Below, piece after piece: positions 29,874-40,241 of a DNA stretch of 64,000 bases (its first letter is position 1; each line of letters starts with the position of its first letter). The position numbers were made by a program, and so were the translations under genes. This DNA comes from Gammaproteobacteria bacterium (GTDB lineage: Bacteria > Pseudomonadota > Gammaproteobacteria > Enterobacterales > Permianibacteraceae): contig JACPFT010000001.1 in NCBI GenBank assembly GCA_016182845.1, forward strand, positions 1 to 64,000, written 5' to 3'. The notes under the pieces were generated by a model. That model had not been told where the DNA came from. It did not search any database and saw only the letters and a program-made list of their open reading frames with translations.

Positions 29874-31211
29874 ATGAGCATCAACCGCATTTTCCGCGCC
29901 GCCCCCGGCGGCCGCGCGTCCGGCGCCATCCGCGTGCCCGGCGACAAGAGCGTGTCGCACCGCTCCATCATGCTGGGCGCCATCGCCGAGGGCAGGACCA
30001 CCGTCGAGGGCTTCCTCGAGGGCGAGGACAACCTCGCCACGCTCAAGGCCTTTCGCGCCATGGGCGTCGCCATCAGCGATCCGGTGGGCGGACGCCTGGA
30101 AATCCAGGGCGTGGGCCTGCATGGCCTGAAAGCTCCGGCGGCGCCGCTGGACATGGGCAATTCCGGCACGGCCATGCGCCTCATCACCGGTCTCTTGGCC
30201 GGACAGGATTTCGACGCGACCTTGATCGGCGACGAGTCCCTGTCCAAGCGGCCCATGGAGCGCGTGGCCAAGCCCCTGCGCGCCATGGGCGCCCGCATCG
30301 AGACGGGCGAAGGCGGCCGGCCGCCGGTGCGCGTGTTCGGCGGGCAGAAGTTGGTTGGCACACGTTACGAGATTCCCGTGGCCTCGGCCCAGATCAAGTC
30401 GGCCCTGCTCCTGGCCGGGCTGTATGCCCAGGGCCGCACGACCCTGGTGGAGCCCGGCGTGTCCCGGGATCACAGCGAGCGCATGCTGCAAGCCTTCGGC
30501 TGTCCGGTGGCCCAGGACGGCCTGACCGTCAGCCTGGAGCCGGTGCCTGCGCTCAAGGCCTGCCATGTGGTGGTGCCCGGCGACATCTCGTCCTCGGCCT
30601 TCTTCCTGGTGGCGGCGTCCATCGCCCCAGGCAGCGAGCTCCTGATCCAGAATGTCGGCATCAACCCGACGCGCACCGGCGTCCTCGACATTCTGCGCCT
30701 GATGGGCGCGGATCTCGTACTGGAGAACGAGCGGGTCCTGGGCGCCGAGCCGGTGGCCGACATCCTCGTGCGCCATGCCAAGTTGAAGGGCATCGACATT
30801 CCCGAACAGTTGGTGCCGTTGGCTATCGACGAGTTCCCGGTCCTGTTCGTCGCGGCGGCCTGCGCCACGGGCGTGACTCGCCTGCGCGGCGCCGAGGAAC
30901 TGCGGGTCAAGGAGACCGACCGCATCCAAGTCATGGCCGACGGCCTGACCGCCCTGGGCATCGAGAACCGCGTGCTGCCGGATGGCATCGATATCATCGG
31001 CGGTCCACTCATGGGCGGCGTGGTCGATTCAAAGGGCGATCACCGCATCGCCATGGCCTTCGCCGTGGCGGCCCTGCGCGCCAGCGGAACCATCACGATC
31101 CACGATTGCCTGAATGTGGCGACGTCTTTCCCCACGTTTGTGCGGCTTGCCCAGGACGTGGGCATGCACCTGAATGTAGAAGATCAAGCAGTAGAGGATT
31201 TACACGAGTGA
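29874..31211 (+). CDS. aroA: 3-phosphoshikimate 1-carboxyvinyltransferase (EPSP synthase)
   Basis: Shikimate-pathway enzyme of 445 residues. [11 protein letters not shown] near the N-terminus binds phosphoenolpyruvate and shikimate phosphate; [16 protein letters not shown] and the later RVKETDRI and GDHRIAMAF are conserved. In Pseudomonas the homologue is fused to TyrA (prephenate dehydrogenase); here the protein starts directly at the AroA domain. Its stop overlaps the GTG start of cmk. Confidence 0.96.
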   Translation: MSINRIFRAAPGGRASGAIRVPGDKSVSHRSIMLGAIAEGRTTVEGFLEGEDNLATLKAFRAMGVAISDPVGGRLEIQGVGLHGLKAPAAPLDMGNSGTAMRLITGLLAGQDFDATLIGDESLSKRPMERVAKPLRAMGARIETGEGGRPPVRVFGGQKLVGTRYEIPVASAQIKSALLLAGLYAQGRTTLVEPGVSRDHSERMLQAFGCPVAQDGLTVSLEPVPALKACHVVVPGDISSSAFFLVAASIAPGSELLIQNVGINPTRTGVLDILRLMGADLVLENERVLGAEPVADILVRHAKLKGIDIPEQLVPLAIDEFPVLFVAAACATGVTRLRGAEELRVKETDRIQVMADGLTALGIENRVLPDGIDIIGGPLMGGVVDSKGDHRIAMAFAVAALRASGTITIHDCLNVATSFPTFVRLAQDVGMHLNVEDQAVEDLHE

Positions 31212-31903
31212 CTTCACAAGCTCCCGTGATCACCCTGGATGGACCCAGCGGCGTCGGCAAGGGCACGACCGCCCAGCTCCTGGCCAAGGCCCTGGGCTGG
31301 CATTTGCTGGACTCCGGCGCCCTGTACCGTGTGCTGGCCCTGGCGGCCCAGAAGCACGATGTGGCCTATGACAACGAGGATGCCCTGGTGGTCCTGGCCG
31401 CGCACCTGGACGTGCAGTTCCAAGAAGGCGAGGTTGGCGGGCATTGCCGCATCATCCTCGAAGGCGAGGAGGTGACCGACGACATCCGCACCGAGGCCAT
31501 GGGGGCCGGCGCCTCCCAGGTCGCCGCGCTGCCGAGGGTGCGCGAAGCCCTGCTGCGCCGCCAGCGCGCCTTCCGTCAGTCGCCGGGCCTGGTGGCCGAC
31601 GGTCGGGACATGGGCACGGTGGTCTTCGCCGATGCCGAGCTCAAGTTCTTCCTCGATGCCTCCGCCGAGGAACGTGCGCGACGTCGCTTTAAGCAGTTGA
31701 GCGAAAAAACGCCAGACGTTACAATGGCGGATCTCTTGAAGGACATCGAGGCGCGCGATGCCCGTGACCGCAACCGCGTGGTCGCCCCGCTCAAGCCCGC
31801 CGATGACGCCATTGTGCTGGACACGACCACACTGTCGGTCCAGGCCGTGCTGGATGTGGTGCGCGCCGAAGCGCGTGCCCGAGGCTTCCAGCCCCAGGCT
31901 TAA
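31208..31903 (+). CDS. cmk: Cytidylate kinase
   Basis: CMP/dCMP kinase of 231 residues. The GTG at 31208 overlaps the aroA stop (GTGA). The P-loop is [15 protein letters not shown], and [12 protein letters not shown] and ARRRFKQL are conserved. An aroA-cmk-rpsA order is common. A candidate promoter for rpsA lies inside this gene at 31697-31725. Confidence 0.95.
   Translation: MTSQAPVITLDGPSGVGKGTTAQLLAKALGWHLLDSGALYRVLALAAQKHDVAYDNEDALVVLAAHLDVQFQEGEVGGHCRIILEGEEVTDDIRTEAMGAGASQVAALPRVREALLRRQRAFRQSPGLVADGRDMGTVVFADAELKFFLDASAEERARRRFKQLSEKTPDVTMADLLKDIEARDARDRNRVVAPLKPADDAIVLDTTTLSVQAVLDVVRAEARARGFQPQA
31697..31725 (+). promoter_or_regulatory. Candidate rpsA promoter inside cmk
   Basis: TTGAGC, a spacer of exactly 17 bp, then TACAAT. 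Both hexamers are close to the sigma-70 consensus. It lies 368 bp before the rpsA start. An rpsA promoter within cmk is known in Escherichia coli, which supports it. Confidence 0.55.
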
Positions 31904-32092
31904 GCGCCCTTCAAACGACCTTCGCCTGGTTCCTTCGGGGACCGGGCTTTATGCATTCGGATCGCGTTGATCCGGGACGGCTGGAATGGATTCGAGCCGA
32001 ATAACCAACACCCTGGGATTCCGAGGGACGGAATCGGGGCCACAGCAACGCCGCTTTCGCTTTTTTGGCGAATCCGGTATGGGTAACCAGCA

Positions 32093-33766
32093 ATGAGCGA
32101 ATCTTTCGCGCAACTTTTTGAAGAAAGCCTTTCCAGCGTCGTGATGCGTACCGGCTCCGTGATCAAGGGCGTGGTCGTCTCCATCGACAACGAAATGGTC
32201 ACCGTGAACGCCGGCCTCAAGTCCGAAGGCATCATTCCCCTGTCCGAGTTCAAGAACGAAGCGGGCGAAGTGGAATGCAAGATCGGCGACGTGGTCGACG
32301 TGGCCCTGGACGCCGTCGAAGACGGTTTCGGCGCCACCAAGCTGTCCCGTGACAAGGCCAAGCGTATGGAAGCCTGGATTGTCCTGGAGCAGGCCGCCAA
32401 CGAAGACAAGACCATCACCGGTATCATCACCGGCAAGGTCAAGGGCGGCTTCACGGTCGAAATCAAGAACATCCGCGCGTTCCTGCCTGGTTCCCTGGTT
32501 GATGTGCGCCCGCTGCGCGACACCACCCACCTCGAAGGCCGTGAACTGGAGTTCAAGGTCATCAAGCTCGATCAGAAGCGCAACAACGTGGTCGTGTCCC
32601 GTCGTTCCGTCATCGAGAGCGAGTCCTCCGCCGAGCGCGACAGCCTGCTCGCCAACCTGCAGGAAGGCCAGGAAGTCAAGGGTGTGGTCAAGAACCTCAC
32701 CGACTACGGCGCCTTCGTGGACCTGGGCGGCGTCGATGGCCTGCTGCACATCACCGACATGGCCTGGAAGCGCGTCAAGCATCCGTCCGAAGTGGTTCAG
32801 GTCGGCCAGGAAATCACCGTCAAGGTGCTCAAGTTCGACCGCGAACGCACTCGCGTCTCCCTGGGCCTGAAGCAGCTGGGCGCCGACCCGTGGGTCTCCA
32901 TCGCCGGCCGTTACCCGGAAGGCACCCGCATGATCGGCCGCGTGACCAACCTGACCGACTACGGCTGCTTCGTGGAAATCGAAGAAGGCGTGGAAGGCCT
33001 GGTGCACGTCTCCGAAATGGACTGGACCAACAAGAACATCCACCCCTCCAAGGTTGTCCAGCTGGGCGACTCCGTGGAAGTCATGGTCCTGGACATCGAC
33101 GAAGAACGCCGCCGTATCTCCCTGGGCATCAAGCAGTGCAAGTCCAATCCCTGGGAAGACTTCTCCACTCGCTTCAACAAGGGCGACCGCGTCTCCGGCA
33201 AGATCAAGTCGATCACCGACTTCGGTATCTTCATCGGCCTGGACGGCGGTATCGACGGCCTGGTCCACCTGTCCGACATCTCCTGGAACGCCGTGGGCGA
33301 AGAAGCCTTGCGCGAGTTCAAGAAGGGCGAGGAAGTGGAAGCCGTGGTTCTGGCCGTTGACGCCGAGCGCGAACGCATCTCCCTGGGCATCAAGCAGATC
33401 GAGTCCGATCCCTTCAACAACTTCGTCGCGGTCAACCCGAAGGGCACCATCATCAACGGCAAGATCACCGCTGTTGATGCCAAGGGCGCCACGGTCGAGC
33501 TGGCCGACGGCGTGGAAGGCTACCTGCGCGCTTCCGAGATCGCCAAGGATCGCGTGGAAGATGCCCGCAGCCACCTGAAGGAAGGCGACACGGTCGAAGC
33601 CAAGTTCGTCGCCGTGGACAAGAAGAACCGCACCATCTCCCTGTCCATCAAGGCCAAGGATGAAGCTGACGATGCCCGCGCTCTGGCCGAATACGCCAAG
33701 GGCGATGAAACCGTCGGCGGCACCCTGGGTGACTTGCTGAAGGCTCAGATGGAAGGCCGCGAGTAA
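32093..33766 (+). CDS. rpsA: 30S ribosomal protein S1
   Basis: RNA-binding ribosomal protein of 557 residues with six S1 motifs in a row (from about 20, 105, 190, 275, 362 and 449), each with the [19 protein letters not shown] core; the middle four are the most alike. Needed for translation of most messages. The 189-bp leader is long and could carry S1 autoregulation as in E. coli, but I cannot define the hairpins. Codon use is strongly biased, as expected for high expression. Confidence 0.98.
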   Translation: MSESFAQLFEESLSSVVMRTGSVIKGVVVSIDNEMVTVNAGLKSEGIIPLSEFKNEAGEVECKIGDVVDVALDAVEDGFGATKLSRDKAKRMEAWIVLEQAANEDKTITGIITGKVKGGFTVEIKNIRAFLPGSLVDVRPLRDTTHLEGRELEFKVIKLDQKRNNVVVSRRSVIESESSAERDSLLANLQEGQEVKGVVKNLTDYGAFVDLGGVDGLLHITDMAWKRVKHPSEVVQVGQEITVKVLKFDRERTRVSLGLKQLGADPWVSIAGRYPEGTRMIGRVTNLTDYGCFVEIEEGVEGLVHVSEMDWTNKNIHPSKVVQLGDSVEVMVLDIDEERRRISLGIKQCKSNPWEDFSTRFNKGDRVSGKIKSITDFGIFIGLDGGIDGLVHLSDISWNAVGEEALREFKKGEEVEAVVLAVDAERERISLGIKQIESDPFNNFVAVNPKGTIINGKITAVDAKGATVELADGVEGYLRASEIAKDRVEDARSHLKEGDTVEAKFVAVDKKNRTISLSIKAKDEADDARALAEYAKGDETVGGTLGDLLKAQMEGRE

Positions 33767-33814
33767 TCGCGATCTCGCGAGTTGGGGGCATAAGCGCCTA
33801 ACTCACGAAATAGC

Positions 33815-33842
33815 CTGACATTTTTGTCCGAGCTGCTATAGT
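33815..33842 (+). promoter_or_regulatory. Candidate promoter before ihfB
   Basis: CTGACA, 16 bp, TATAGT. Initiation would fall in or just before the terminator hairpin that follows, so this promoter would either read through it to ihfB or yield a short RNA. Confidence 0.4.
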
Positions 33843-33878
33843 AAAAGGGTCCGCTTCGGCGGGCCCTTTTGCTTTTTG
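33843..33878 (+). terminator. rpsA terminator
   Basis: AAAAGGGTCCGC-TTCG-GCGGGCCCTTTT, followed by GCTTTTT: a stable stem with a UUCG tetraloop and a T-rich end, 76 bp after the rpsA stop. Confidence 0.85.
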
Positions 33879-34021
33879 GGGAACATGCGCCAAGGTCTGA
33901 TTGGTCAGAAGCATGCATGCTCCATGACCCGGATTGAAACCGGGGCTGGCGGCTGGTGCTTGGCAGCAGCCCGCGTCCAAAGGAATGTTGTCGCGTCAAT
34001 GAGAAACCGCAGAGGCAAGCC

Positions 34022-34306
34022 ATGACGAAATCGGATCTGATCGAGCGCCTGGTGTCGCGCAGTACCCAGCTTTCCGCCAAGGATGTTGAACTGGCCGTGA
34101 AGACCTTGCTGGAGCATATGGCCCAGGCCCTGAGCCAGGGCGAGCGTATCGAGATTCGCGGCTTCGGCAGTTTTTCCCTGCATTTCCGAGGGCCGCGCCA
34201 GGGGCGTAACCCCAAGACCGGCGATGCGGTCGAGCTGGTCGGCAAGTACGTGCCTCATTTCAAGCCGGGCAAGGAATTGCGCGAGCGGGTCAACGAATTG
34301 GTGTGA
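34022..34306 (+). CDS. ihfB: Integration host factor subunit beta
   Basis: DNA-bending protein of 94 residues, forming a heterodimer with Ihf[11 protein letters not shown] begins the family sequence, and the arm that inserts into the minor groove reads [12 protein letters not shown], with RNPKTG intact. It lies 255 bp after rpsA, the usual neighbour. IHF often assists sigma-54 promoters such as the one at 57637-57651. Confidence 0.97.
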   Translation: MTKSDLIERLVSRSTQLSAKDVELAVKTLLEHMAQALSQGERIEIRGFGSFSLHFRGPRQGRNPKTGDAVELVGKYVPHFKPGKELRERVNELV

Positions 34307-34452
34307 CGGTCCAGGTTTCAAACGCATGGAACGGCATGGCGGCAACGGCATGCCGTTTTTGCTTGGGACAGGGCCACAGTGTGTTTTGAGTGCTTGGGCA
34401 CGAGCAGGATCCGCCTCTCGGCGCGTTCCAGAACTAGCCCCAAGGAGTGTGT

Positions 34453-34746
34453 ATGCGTTGGGTGTTGATGTCGGTGCTGGGTCTTGCCGTCCTCCTGGCT
34501 GCCGCGGCGTTTGGCGCGCTGAACGACCAGATGGTGGTGGTTCAGTATTTTCTCGGTAGCAGGGAGCTGCGCTTGGCCAGTCTCATGGCCCTGGTGTTCG
34601 GGACCGGCTGTCTGATCGGCTTGGGCCTGGCCGGCGGCGGCATGCTCAGCCTGCGCCTGGCCTTGAAACGCAGCCAGGCAGAACTGGCCATGAAGAACAA
34701 GGAACTGAACGAACTGCGTACCCTTCCCATACGGGATGGAATCTGA
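34453..34746 (+). CDS. lapA: LapA-domain membrane protein
   Basis: A 98-residue protein with two hydrophobic segments (about 3-22 and 42-65) and a charged coiled end (LKRSQAELAMKNKELNEL). This is the LapA/DUF1049 layout, and it directly precedes lapB, as in other gammaproteobacteria. Takes part in regulating lipopolysaccharide assembly. CAAGGAG lies 6 bases before the ATG. Confidence 0.87.
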   Translation: MRWVLMSVLGLAVLLAAAAFGALNDQMVVVQYFLGSRELRLASLMALVFGTGCLIGLGLAGGGMLSLRLALKRSQAELAMKNKELNELRTLPIRDGI

Positions 34747-34757
34747 AGCCATAATCC

Positions 34758-35924
34758 ATGCCTGAGCTCCTGTTACTGCTGTTGCCCGTGGCCTGGTATT
34801 TCGGATACCGGGTGGGGCTGCGCGCGCTCAATGAGAAGCGCGCCTCTGGCCAATCGCCCACCCTGCGGAATTATTTCGTTGGCCTGAACTACCTGCTCAA
34901 CGAACAGCCGGACAAGGCCATCGACACCTTCGTGGAAATGCTCACGGTTGATTCCGAAACCGTGGAGACCCATCTGGCCCTGGGAAATTTGTTCCGTCGG
35001 CGGGGGGAGACGGATCGCGCCATCCGCATCCACCAGAACCTGATCGCGCGTCCTTCCCTGGCGGCAGACCATCGCAAGCTGGCTCTGCTGGAACTTGGCC
35101 AGGATTACCTCTCCGCCGGTTGGTTCGATAGGGCCGAGAGCATCTTCCAGGAGCTGTTGTCCGATCCCAAGCACAAGCTCACCAGTTCCCGTCAACTCCT
35201 GACCATTTACCAGCAGATGGGCGATTGGCCCCAGGCCATTCAGGTCGCCGAACAGCTGCAGGCCGCCACCGGTCAGTCCCAGATCGAGATGATCGCGCAC
35301 TTCCATTGCGAGATGGCCGAAGCCGCCCTGGCGGCCAACAATCTGAAGTCGGCCCAGCAATCCCTGAAGAAGGCCATGAGCCTGAACGGCCAGTTCGTGC
35401 GCGGCAGCCTGCTCAGCGCCGAACTGGCCTTCGCCTCCGGGGATTACCGCGAGACCTTGAAGGCCTATCGGCGTCTGAAGCCCGAGGATATTCCCTATCT
35501 TGCCGAGGCGGTGGGGCGGATCGATGCCTGCTTCGACCAGTTGAAGGACCCCAAGGCCAAGATCGAGTTTCTGCGAGAGTGCGTGGAACAGGGTGCCGGG
35601 GTGACTGTGCTCCTGGCCCTGGCCGAGGCGGTGCGCACCCAGGACGGCGACAAGGCGGCGGGCCTGCTGATCATGGAGCAGTTGCGCCGCCGGCCTTCCT
35701 TGCGCGGCCTGTATCGCCTGGTGGAGCTGTTCATCGCCAATAGCGACAACAAGACCCGGGATTACCTGGAGATGCTCGGCGACATCATGAGCACGCTGAT
35801 CGCCAAGCGCCCGATCTACCGGTGTTCGTCCTGCGGGTTTGCCGGGAAGACCTTGTACTGGCATTGCCCCAGTTGCAAGTCCTGGGGGACGCATAAGCCG
35901 ATCCAGGGGCTGGAAGGGGAGTAA
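34758..35924 (+). CDS. lapB: Lipopolysaccharide assembly protein LapB (YciM)
   Basis: A 388-residue protein with an N-terminal membrane anchor (MPELLLLLLPVAWYFGYRVG), about nine TPR units, and a C-terminal rubredoxin-like metal site of two CxxC pairs (CSSCGF, CPSCKSW). It controls LpxC turnover and so the LPS/phospholipid balance (known for E. coli). Starts 11 bp after lapA, so the two form an operon. Confidence 0.95.
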   Translation: MPELLLLLLPVAWYFGYRVGLRALNEKRASGQSPTLRNYFVGLNYLLNEQPDKAIDTFVEMLTVDSETVETHLALGNLFRRRGETDRAIRIHQNLIARPSLAADHRKLALLELGQDYLSAGWFDRAESIFQELLSDPKHKLTSSRQLLTIYQQMGDWPQAIQVAEQLQAATGQSQIEMIAHFHCEMAEAALAANNLKSAQQSLKKAMSLNGQFVRGSLLSAELAFASGDYRETLKAYRRLKPEDIPYLAEAVGRIDACFDQLKDPKAKIEFLRECVEQGAGVTVLLALAEAVRTQDGDKAAGLLIMEQLRRRPSLRGLYRLVELFIANSDNKTRDYLEMLGDIMSTLIAKRPIYRCSSCGFAGKTLYWHCPSCKSWGTHKPIQGLEGE

Positions 35925-35983
35925 CGGGCCTATCTCGATACCGCAGCAGGTCAGGTTTCAGCTTTACAATCCGACAGCTTGCC

Positions 35984-36005
35984 GTCCCGCTGAAGCGGGA
36001 CCTAC
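35984..36005 (+). repeat. Single REP unit
   Basis: A 22-bp copy of the family, GTCCCGCTGAAGCGGGAC plus the CTAC tail, in the lapB-pyrF gap. Unlike the other three sites it is not paired. Confidence 0.75.
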
Positions 36006-36071
36006 GGCCTGCCCCTCGGCGCTCGCCGCGCTTTCACGTACAATGCCGCCGCAGCCCAAACGGAGCCCCTC

Positions 36072-36776
36072 ATGCACGCCGATACCAAGATCATCGTCGC
36101 CCTGGACTATGCCCGCGATACCGATGCCCTGGCCTTTGCCGACCGCATCGATCCCAAGCTCGCGCGCCTGAAAGTCGGCAAGGAAATGTTCACCCGCTTC
36201 GGCCCGGTCTTCGTCACCCGGTTGCAATCCGCCGGCTTCGAGGTGTTCCTGGATCTCAAATTCCACGACATCCCCAATACCGTGGCCCAGGCCGTGAAGG
36301 CGGCGGCGGATCTCGGCGTGTGGATGGTCAATGTCCATGCCTCCGGCGGCGCGCGCATGATGAGCGCGGCGCGCGAGGCCCTGGAGGAATTCGATGCACG
36401 ACGGCCGCTCCTGATCGCCGTGACCGTGCTCACCTCCATGACCCAGGAAGAAATGACCGCCCTGGGTGAGACCGGCACTATCGCGGAGCGCGTGTCGCGC
36501 CTGGCGGAGCTGGCTGCTCAGTCCGGTCTGGACGGCGTGGTCTGCTCCGCCCAGGAGGCGGCGGGCTTGAAGCGCGAGCGCGGCCCGCATTTCCGCCTGG
36601 TCACCCCGGGCATTCGTCCCGCCGGCAGCGAGCTGGGCGATCAGCGCCGGGTCATGACGCCGTTGGAGGCCGTGCGCGCCGGCTCCGATTACCTGGTCAT
36701 CGGACGGCCCATCACCCAGGCGGCCGAGCCGCTCAAGGTCTTGAAGTCCATCCAGGACGAGCTGGCGGGTTTGTAA
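36072..36776 (+). CDS. pyrF: Orotidine 5'-phosphate decarboxylase
   Basis: Pyrimidine enzyme of 234 residues converting OMP to UMP. Catalytic [10 protein letters not shown] carries the Lys/Asp pair, the start IIVALDYA is typical, and [22 protein letters not shown] and YLVIGRPIT end the barrel. pyrC, acting earlier in the pathway, lies 1.3 kb downstream on the other strand. Confidence 0.96.
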   Translation: MHADTKIIVALDYARDTDALAFADRIDPKLARLKVGKEMFTRFGPVFVTRLQSAGFEVFLDLKFHDIPNTVAQAVKAAADLGVWMVNVHASGGARMMSAAREALEEFDARRPLLIAVTVLTSMTQEEMTALGETGTIAERVSRLAELAAQSGLDGVVCSAQEAAGLKRERGPHFRLVTPGIRPAGSELGDQRRVMTPLEAVRAGSDYLVIGRPITQAAEPLKVLKSIQDELAGL

Positions 36777-36836
36777 TCCTCCCATCCGGTTAGCGACATG
36801 ATTTGCCGACGCCGTACCGAGTCAATCACCTACACG

Positions 36837-36866
36837 AGGGCGCCCCAAGGCGCCCTTGGTATTTTC
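36837..36866 (+). terminator. pyrF terminator
   Basis: AGGGCGCC-CCAA-GGCGCCCT followed by TGGTATTTT, 60 bp after the pyrF stop. Confidence 0.75.
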
Positions 36867-36986
36867 CGGACTCTCCTACGTCAGGAAAGGCGTCGTGCGG
36901 GTGCCGGAACGTTTCTCGCGGCCTAAGCTGAACTCGTCCGCTGGGAATATAGGGACGACAAAACAAGCCACTCAAGGAGAGATGAA

Positions 36987-37316
36987 ATGCGCAAGGAAAT
37001 GTTCGCTGTTCTGCTGTCCGCCTGCCTCGCCACCGTGCCGGTTCTGGGTTTTGCCAAGGAGCAAGCCGCCGCCGCAGCCAAGCCGGTGGCCAGCGCGCAG
37101 GTCGTGGCGGCGCCCGTGGCCAAGGTCAATATCAATACCGCAGGGGCTGACGAGCTGTCCGATGTCCTGGTGGGCGTGGGCCCGGCCAAGGCTCAGGCCA
37201 TCGTGGCCTACCGCAAGGAAAAGGGCGGGTTCAAGAGCGCGGAGGAACTGGCCGAGGTGAAGGGGATCGGCGCCTCGACGCTGGAGAAGAACCGGGATCG
37301 CATCCTGCTGAAGTGA
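36987..37316 (+). CDS. ComEA-like helix-hairpin-helix DNA-binding protein
   Basis: An exported protein of 109 residues: signal peptide (to about residue 23, VLGFAKE), an Ala/Val-rich linker, and one pair of helix-hairpin-helix motifs (VNINTAGADELSDVLVGVGPAKAQ and ELAEVKGIGASTLEK). In naturally competent bacteria ComEA binds incoming DNA in the periplasm; many non-competent species carry such short homologues as well. AAGGAGAG precedes the ATG. It stands alone with its own terminator. Confidence 0.9.
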   Translation: MRKEMFAVLLSACLATVPVLGFAKEQAAAAAKPVASAQVVAAPVAKVNINTAGADELSDVLVGVGPAKAQAIVAYRKEKGGFKSAEELAEVKGIGASTLEKNRDRILLK

Positions 37317-37324
37317 CGCCAAGA

Positions 37325-37385
37325 GCCCTCGGCCTGCGCCGAGGGGGCGTCCCGGCGGCACCGCATCCCCGTGCCGCCGGGTTTT
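37325..37385 (+). terminator. Terminator between the ComEA-like gene and rnt
   Basis: Two hairpins in a row: GCCCTCGGC-ctgc-GCCGAGGGGGC at 37325-37347, then CCCGGCGGCAC...GTGCCGCCGGG at 37351-37381 with TTTTCC. The second is the stronger intrinsic terminator. Confidence 0.8.
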
Positions 37386-37392
37386 CCTTCCA

Positions 37393-38055
37393 TTACTCTG
37401 GGTCGTTATCGCCGCCATCGGGCAGGGGCAAGGGCGGCGGCCAACCGCCCAGCGCGTTCCAGCGATTGACGATCTGGCAGAACAACTCGGCCGTTCGTTC
37501 CGCATCGTAGAGCGCCGAATGGGCCTCGCGGTTGTCGAAGGCTATGCCGGCAGCCTGGCAGGCCTTGGCCAACACCGTCTGACCGAAGGCCAGGCCGCCT
37601 AGGGTCGCGGTATCGAAGCTGGTGAAAGAGTGGAAGGGCGCCCGTTTGATCTCGCTGCGTTCCACGGCGGCGCGCAGGAAGCTCAAGTCGAACCAGGCGT
37701 TATGGCCCACCAGCACGCAGCGTTGGCAGCCGGCCTCCTTCATCAGCCGCCGCAGGTTGCCGAACAGTTCGCTCAAGGCATCTCGCTCGCTGACCGCGAA
37801 ACGAAAGGGGTGGTTGGGATCGATGCCGGTGAACTCCAGGGCTGCCGGTTCGATATAAAGCCCGGGGTAAGGCTCCACATGGTAGTGGAAGGCTTCGCCG
37901 GGTTTGAGCTGGCCGTCCTCGCTCATGAGCAGAGCGACCGCGCCGATTTCCAGGACCGGGTTCTTCAGGGCGTCGAAGCCGCCGGTTTCCAGATCGACGA
38001 CGACCGGCAGGTAGCCGCGAAAACGCCGGGCCATGGGCGGGTGGGGTTTGCTCAT
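37393..38055 (-). CDS. rnt: Ribonuclease T
   Basis: A DEDDh 3'-5' exonuclease of 220 residues that trims tRNA and other stable RNAs. The motifs are VDLETGGFD (Exo I), [10 protein letters not shown] (Exo II) and [15 protein letters not shown] (Exo III with its His). The start overlaps the pyrC stop by 4 bp. The pyrC-rnt pair occurs in Pseudomonas too. Confidence 0.95.
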   Translation of the reverse strand: MSKPHPPMARRFRGYLPVVVDLETGGFDALKNPVLEIGAVALLMSEDGQLKPGEAFHYHVEPYPGLYIEPAALEFTGIDPNHPFRFAVSERDALSELFGNLRRLMKEAGCQRCVLVGHNAWFDLSFLRAAVERSEIKRAPFHSFTSFDTATLGGLAFGQTVLAKACQAAGIAFDNREAHSALYDAERTAELFCQIVNRWNALGGWPPPLPLPDGGDNDPE

Positions 38056-39086
38056 GCTGGCACGACCTGCCAGGACACGGACTCGCCGGCCCGGAAGGGC
38101 ACCAGGGTATGGGCATCGAAATCCAGTTCGGCGGGCACATCCCAGCTACGCTTGACCAGGGTGAGGGTATCGGTGTTGCGCGGCAGGCGGTAGAAGTCCG
38201 GGCCATTGAAGCTGGCGAAGGCTTCCAGCTTGTCCAGGGCGCCGGCCTGCTCGAAGGCTTCGGCATAGAGCTCGATGGCGGCGTGGGCGGTGTAGATGCC
38301 GGCACAGCCGCAGGCGTTCTCCTTGGTGTGGCGGGCATGGGGCGCGGAGTCCGTGCCCAGGAAGAATTTCGGGCTGCCGGAAATGGCGGCGGCCACCAGG
38401 GCCTCGCGGTGCACTTCGCGCTTGAGCACGGGCAGGCAGTAGTGGTGCGGGCGGATGCCACCCACGAACAGGGCATTGCGGTTCAGGAGCAGGTGGTGGG
38501 CGGTGATGGTGGCGCCCACGTTGTCGCCGGATTCGCGCACGAAGTCGGCGGCGTCCTTGGTGGTGATGTGCTCGAACACCAGGCGCAGCTGGGGGAAGCG
38601 TTGCAGCAGGGGAGCGAGCTCCCGGTCGATAAAGGACTTTTCCCGGTCGAAGACGTCCACGGCGCTGTCGGTGACTTCGCCATGGACCAGCAACGGAAGG
38701 CCGAGCTCTTCCATGACGGCGAGGGTGTCATGGGCCTTGGCCGTGGCGGTCAGGCCGGCATCGGAATTGGTGGTGGCACCGGCCGGGTAGAGCTTGATGG
38801 CATGCACGAAGCCCGAGGCCTTGGCTTTGCGGGCTTCTTCGGGCGCCGTGTTATCGGTGAGATACAGCGTCATCAGCGGCTCGAAGCTCGAGCCGGTGGG
38901 GCGGGCGGCGAGGATACGTTCGCGATAGGCGGCGGCCTGCTCGACGCTGGTGACCGGCGGCTTGAGATTGGGCATGACGATGGCCCGGCCCATGGTGCGG
39001 GCGGTGTCGGCCACGGTGCGGCGCAGGACGGCGCCGTCGCGGAAGTGGAGATGCCAGTCGTCGGGACGGGTGATGGTCAGTTGCAT
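38052..39086 (-). CDS. pyrC: Dihydroorotase
   Basis: Zinc amidohydrolase of 344 residues closing the dihydroorotate ring. [10 protein letters not shown] gives the HxH pair, LLVHGEV and FEHITT give further ligands, and LGTDSAPH the catalytic Asp. This is the short class II (E. coli-like) type. Coupled to rnt. Confidence 0.97.
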   Translation of the reverse strand: MQLTITRPDDWHLHFRDGAVLRRTVADTARTMGRAIVMPNLKPPVTSVEQAAAYRERILAARPTGSSFEPLMTLYLTDNTAPEEARKAKASGFVHAIKLYPAGATTNSDAGLTATAKAHDTLAVMEELGLPLLVHGEVTDSAVDVFDREKSFIDRELAPLLQRFPQLRLVFEHITTKDAADFVRESGDNVGATITAHHLLLNRNALFVGGIRPHHYCLPVLKREVHREALVAAAISGSPKFFLGTDSAPHARHTKENACGCAGIYTAHAAIELYAEAFEQAGALDKLEAFASFNGPDFYRLPRNTDTLTLVKRSWDVPAELDFDAHTLVPFRAGESVSWQVVPA

Positions 39087-39218
39087 GGGCGCTCTCGAGG
39101 GGATCGTGCTTCGGGATGGGGCGATTATACGCGAGCCGGAGCCGCGCCGCTGTCATGCACATGACATCCCGGCTTCCCATACTCGACCGGATGCGCACTG
39201 GGGAGGCGTGAGCTGGGA

Positions 39219-40235
39219 ATGCCGGAAAACCTGCCGGAACTACAAGAGCTGGAACGCCTGATGGAGGCGGGGCGCGGCCTGCTGGACGCGCGGGTCGTTG
39301 CTTCGGTGACCGTAGCGAACCGGCGACTACCCATTTACGCCTTGAGCATGGGCTGCGCGCGGCCGGATGCGCCCGCCATCGGGTACTTCGGCGGCGTGCA
39401 TGGCCTGGAGCGCATCGGCAGCCGCATCCTGCTGTCATTCCTGCACTCCCTGATCGCGCGCAGCCGATGGGATAGCGCCCTGCAGGAATTATTGAGCCGC
39501 GTGCGCCTGGTGTTCATGCCCATCGTCAACCCCGGCGGCATGTGGCGCAACACGCGCTGCAATACGCGCGGCGTGGATCTGATGCGCAACGCGCCCCAGG
39601 AAGCGGAGGGCAAAGTGCCCTTCCTGGTGGGCGGTCAGCGTTTCAGCGCCTGGCTGCCCTGGTATCGCGGGCCGGCGCAAGCGCCCATGGAGATCGAAAG
39701 CCAGGCGGTGGCCGAGGTGGTGCGCAGCGAATTGCTGTCCCGGCCCTTCAGCCTAGCCCTGGATTGCCATTCCGGGTTCGGCCTGCGCGATCGCCTGTGG
39801 TTCCCCTATGCCGGTTCCGGCGAGCCGCTGGCGCATTTGGCCGAGGTGTATGCCATCAAGCAGCTCTTCGACGAGACTTATCCCCACCATAATTACCTCT
39901 TGGAACCCCAGTGCCACCACTACCGCGCTCATGGCGATCTCTGGGATTTTCTCTATCGCCAGGCGCTCTCAACGGCGAATACGTTTCTGCCCCTGACCCT
40001 GGAGATGGGCTCCTGGCTGTGGGTGAAAAAAAATCCTCGGCAGCTGTTTTCGCGCTTAGGGATTTTCAATCCCATCCCGGCGCATCGCTTGCAGCGCGTG
40101 CTGCGCGGCCACCTGGTCCTACTGGATTTTCTGTTGCGCGTCACCCTGTCTCATGAGCGCTGGCTTCCGGCCGGCGAGGGCCGTGGCCGCGTGCAGCGCG
40201 ATGCTCTGGCCCTGTGGTTTCCGGAGCATAGGTAA
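39219..40235 (+). CDS. M14-family zinc carboxypeptidase-like protein
   Basis: A 338-residue cytoplasmic protein (no signal peptide) with the M14 site intact: HGLE (His61, Glu64), DCHSGFG (His184) as third ligand, substrate-binding NPGG and NTRGVDLMRN, and the catalytic Glu262 in LTLEMGSW. Members without an export signal act on peptides or are deglutamylase-like; substrate unknown. It is followed after 6 bp by an alpha/beta hydrolase, so the two are probably an operon. Confidence 0.88.
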   Translation: MPENLPELQELERLMEAGRGLLDARVVASVTVANRRLPIYALSMGCARPDAPAIGYFGGVHGLERIGSRILLSFLHSLIARSRWDSALQELLSRVRLVFMPIVNPGGMWRNTRCNTRGVDLMRNAPQEAEGKVPFLVGGQRFSAWLPWYRGPAQAPMEIESQAVAEVVRSELLSRPFSLALDCHSGFGLRDRLWFPYAGSGEPLAHLAEVYAIKQLFDETYPHHNYLLEPQCHHYRAHGDLWDFLYRQALSTANTFLPLTLEMGSWLWVKKNPRQLFSRLGIFNPIPAHRLQRVLRGHLVLLDFLLRVTLSHERWLPAGEGRGRVQRDALALWFPEHR

Positions 40236-40241
40236 GCCGCC

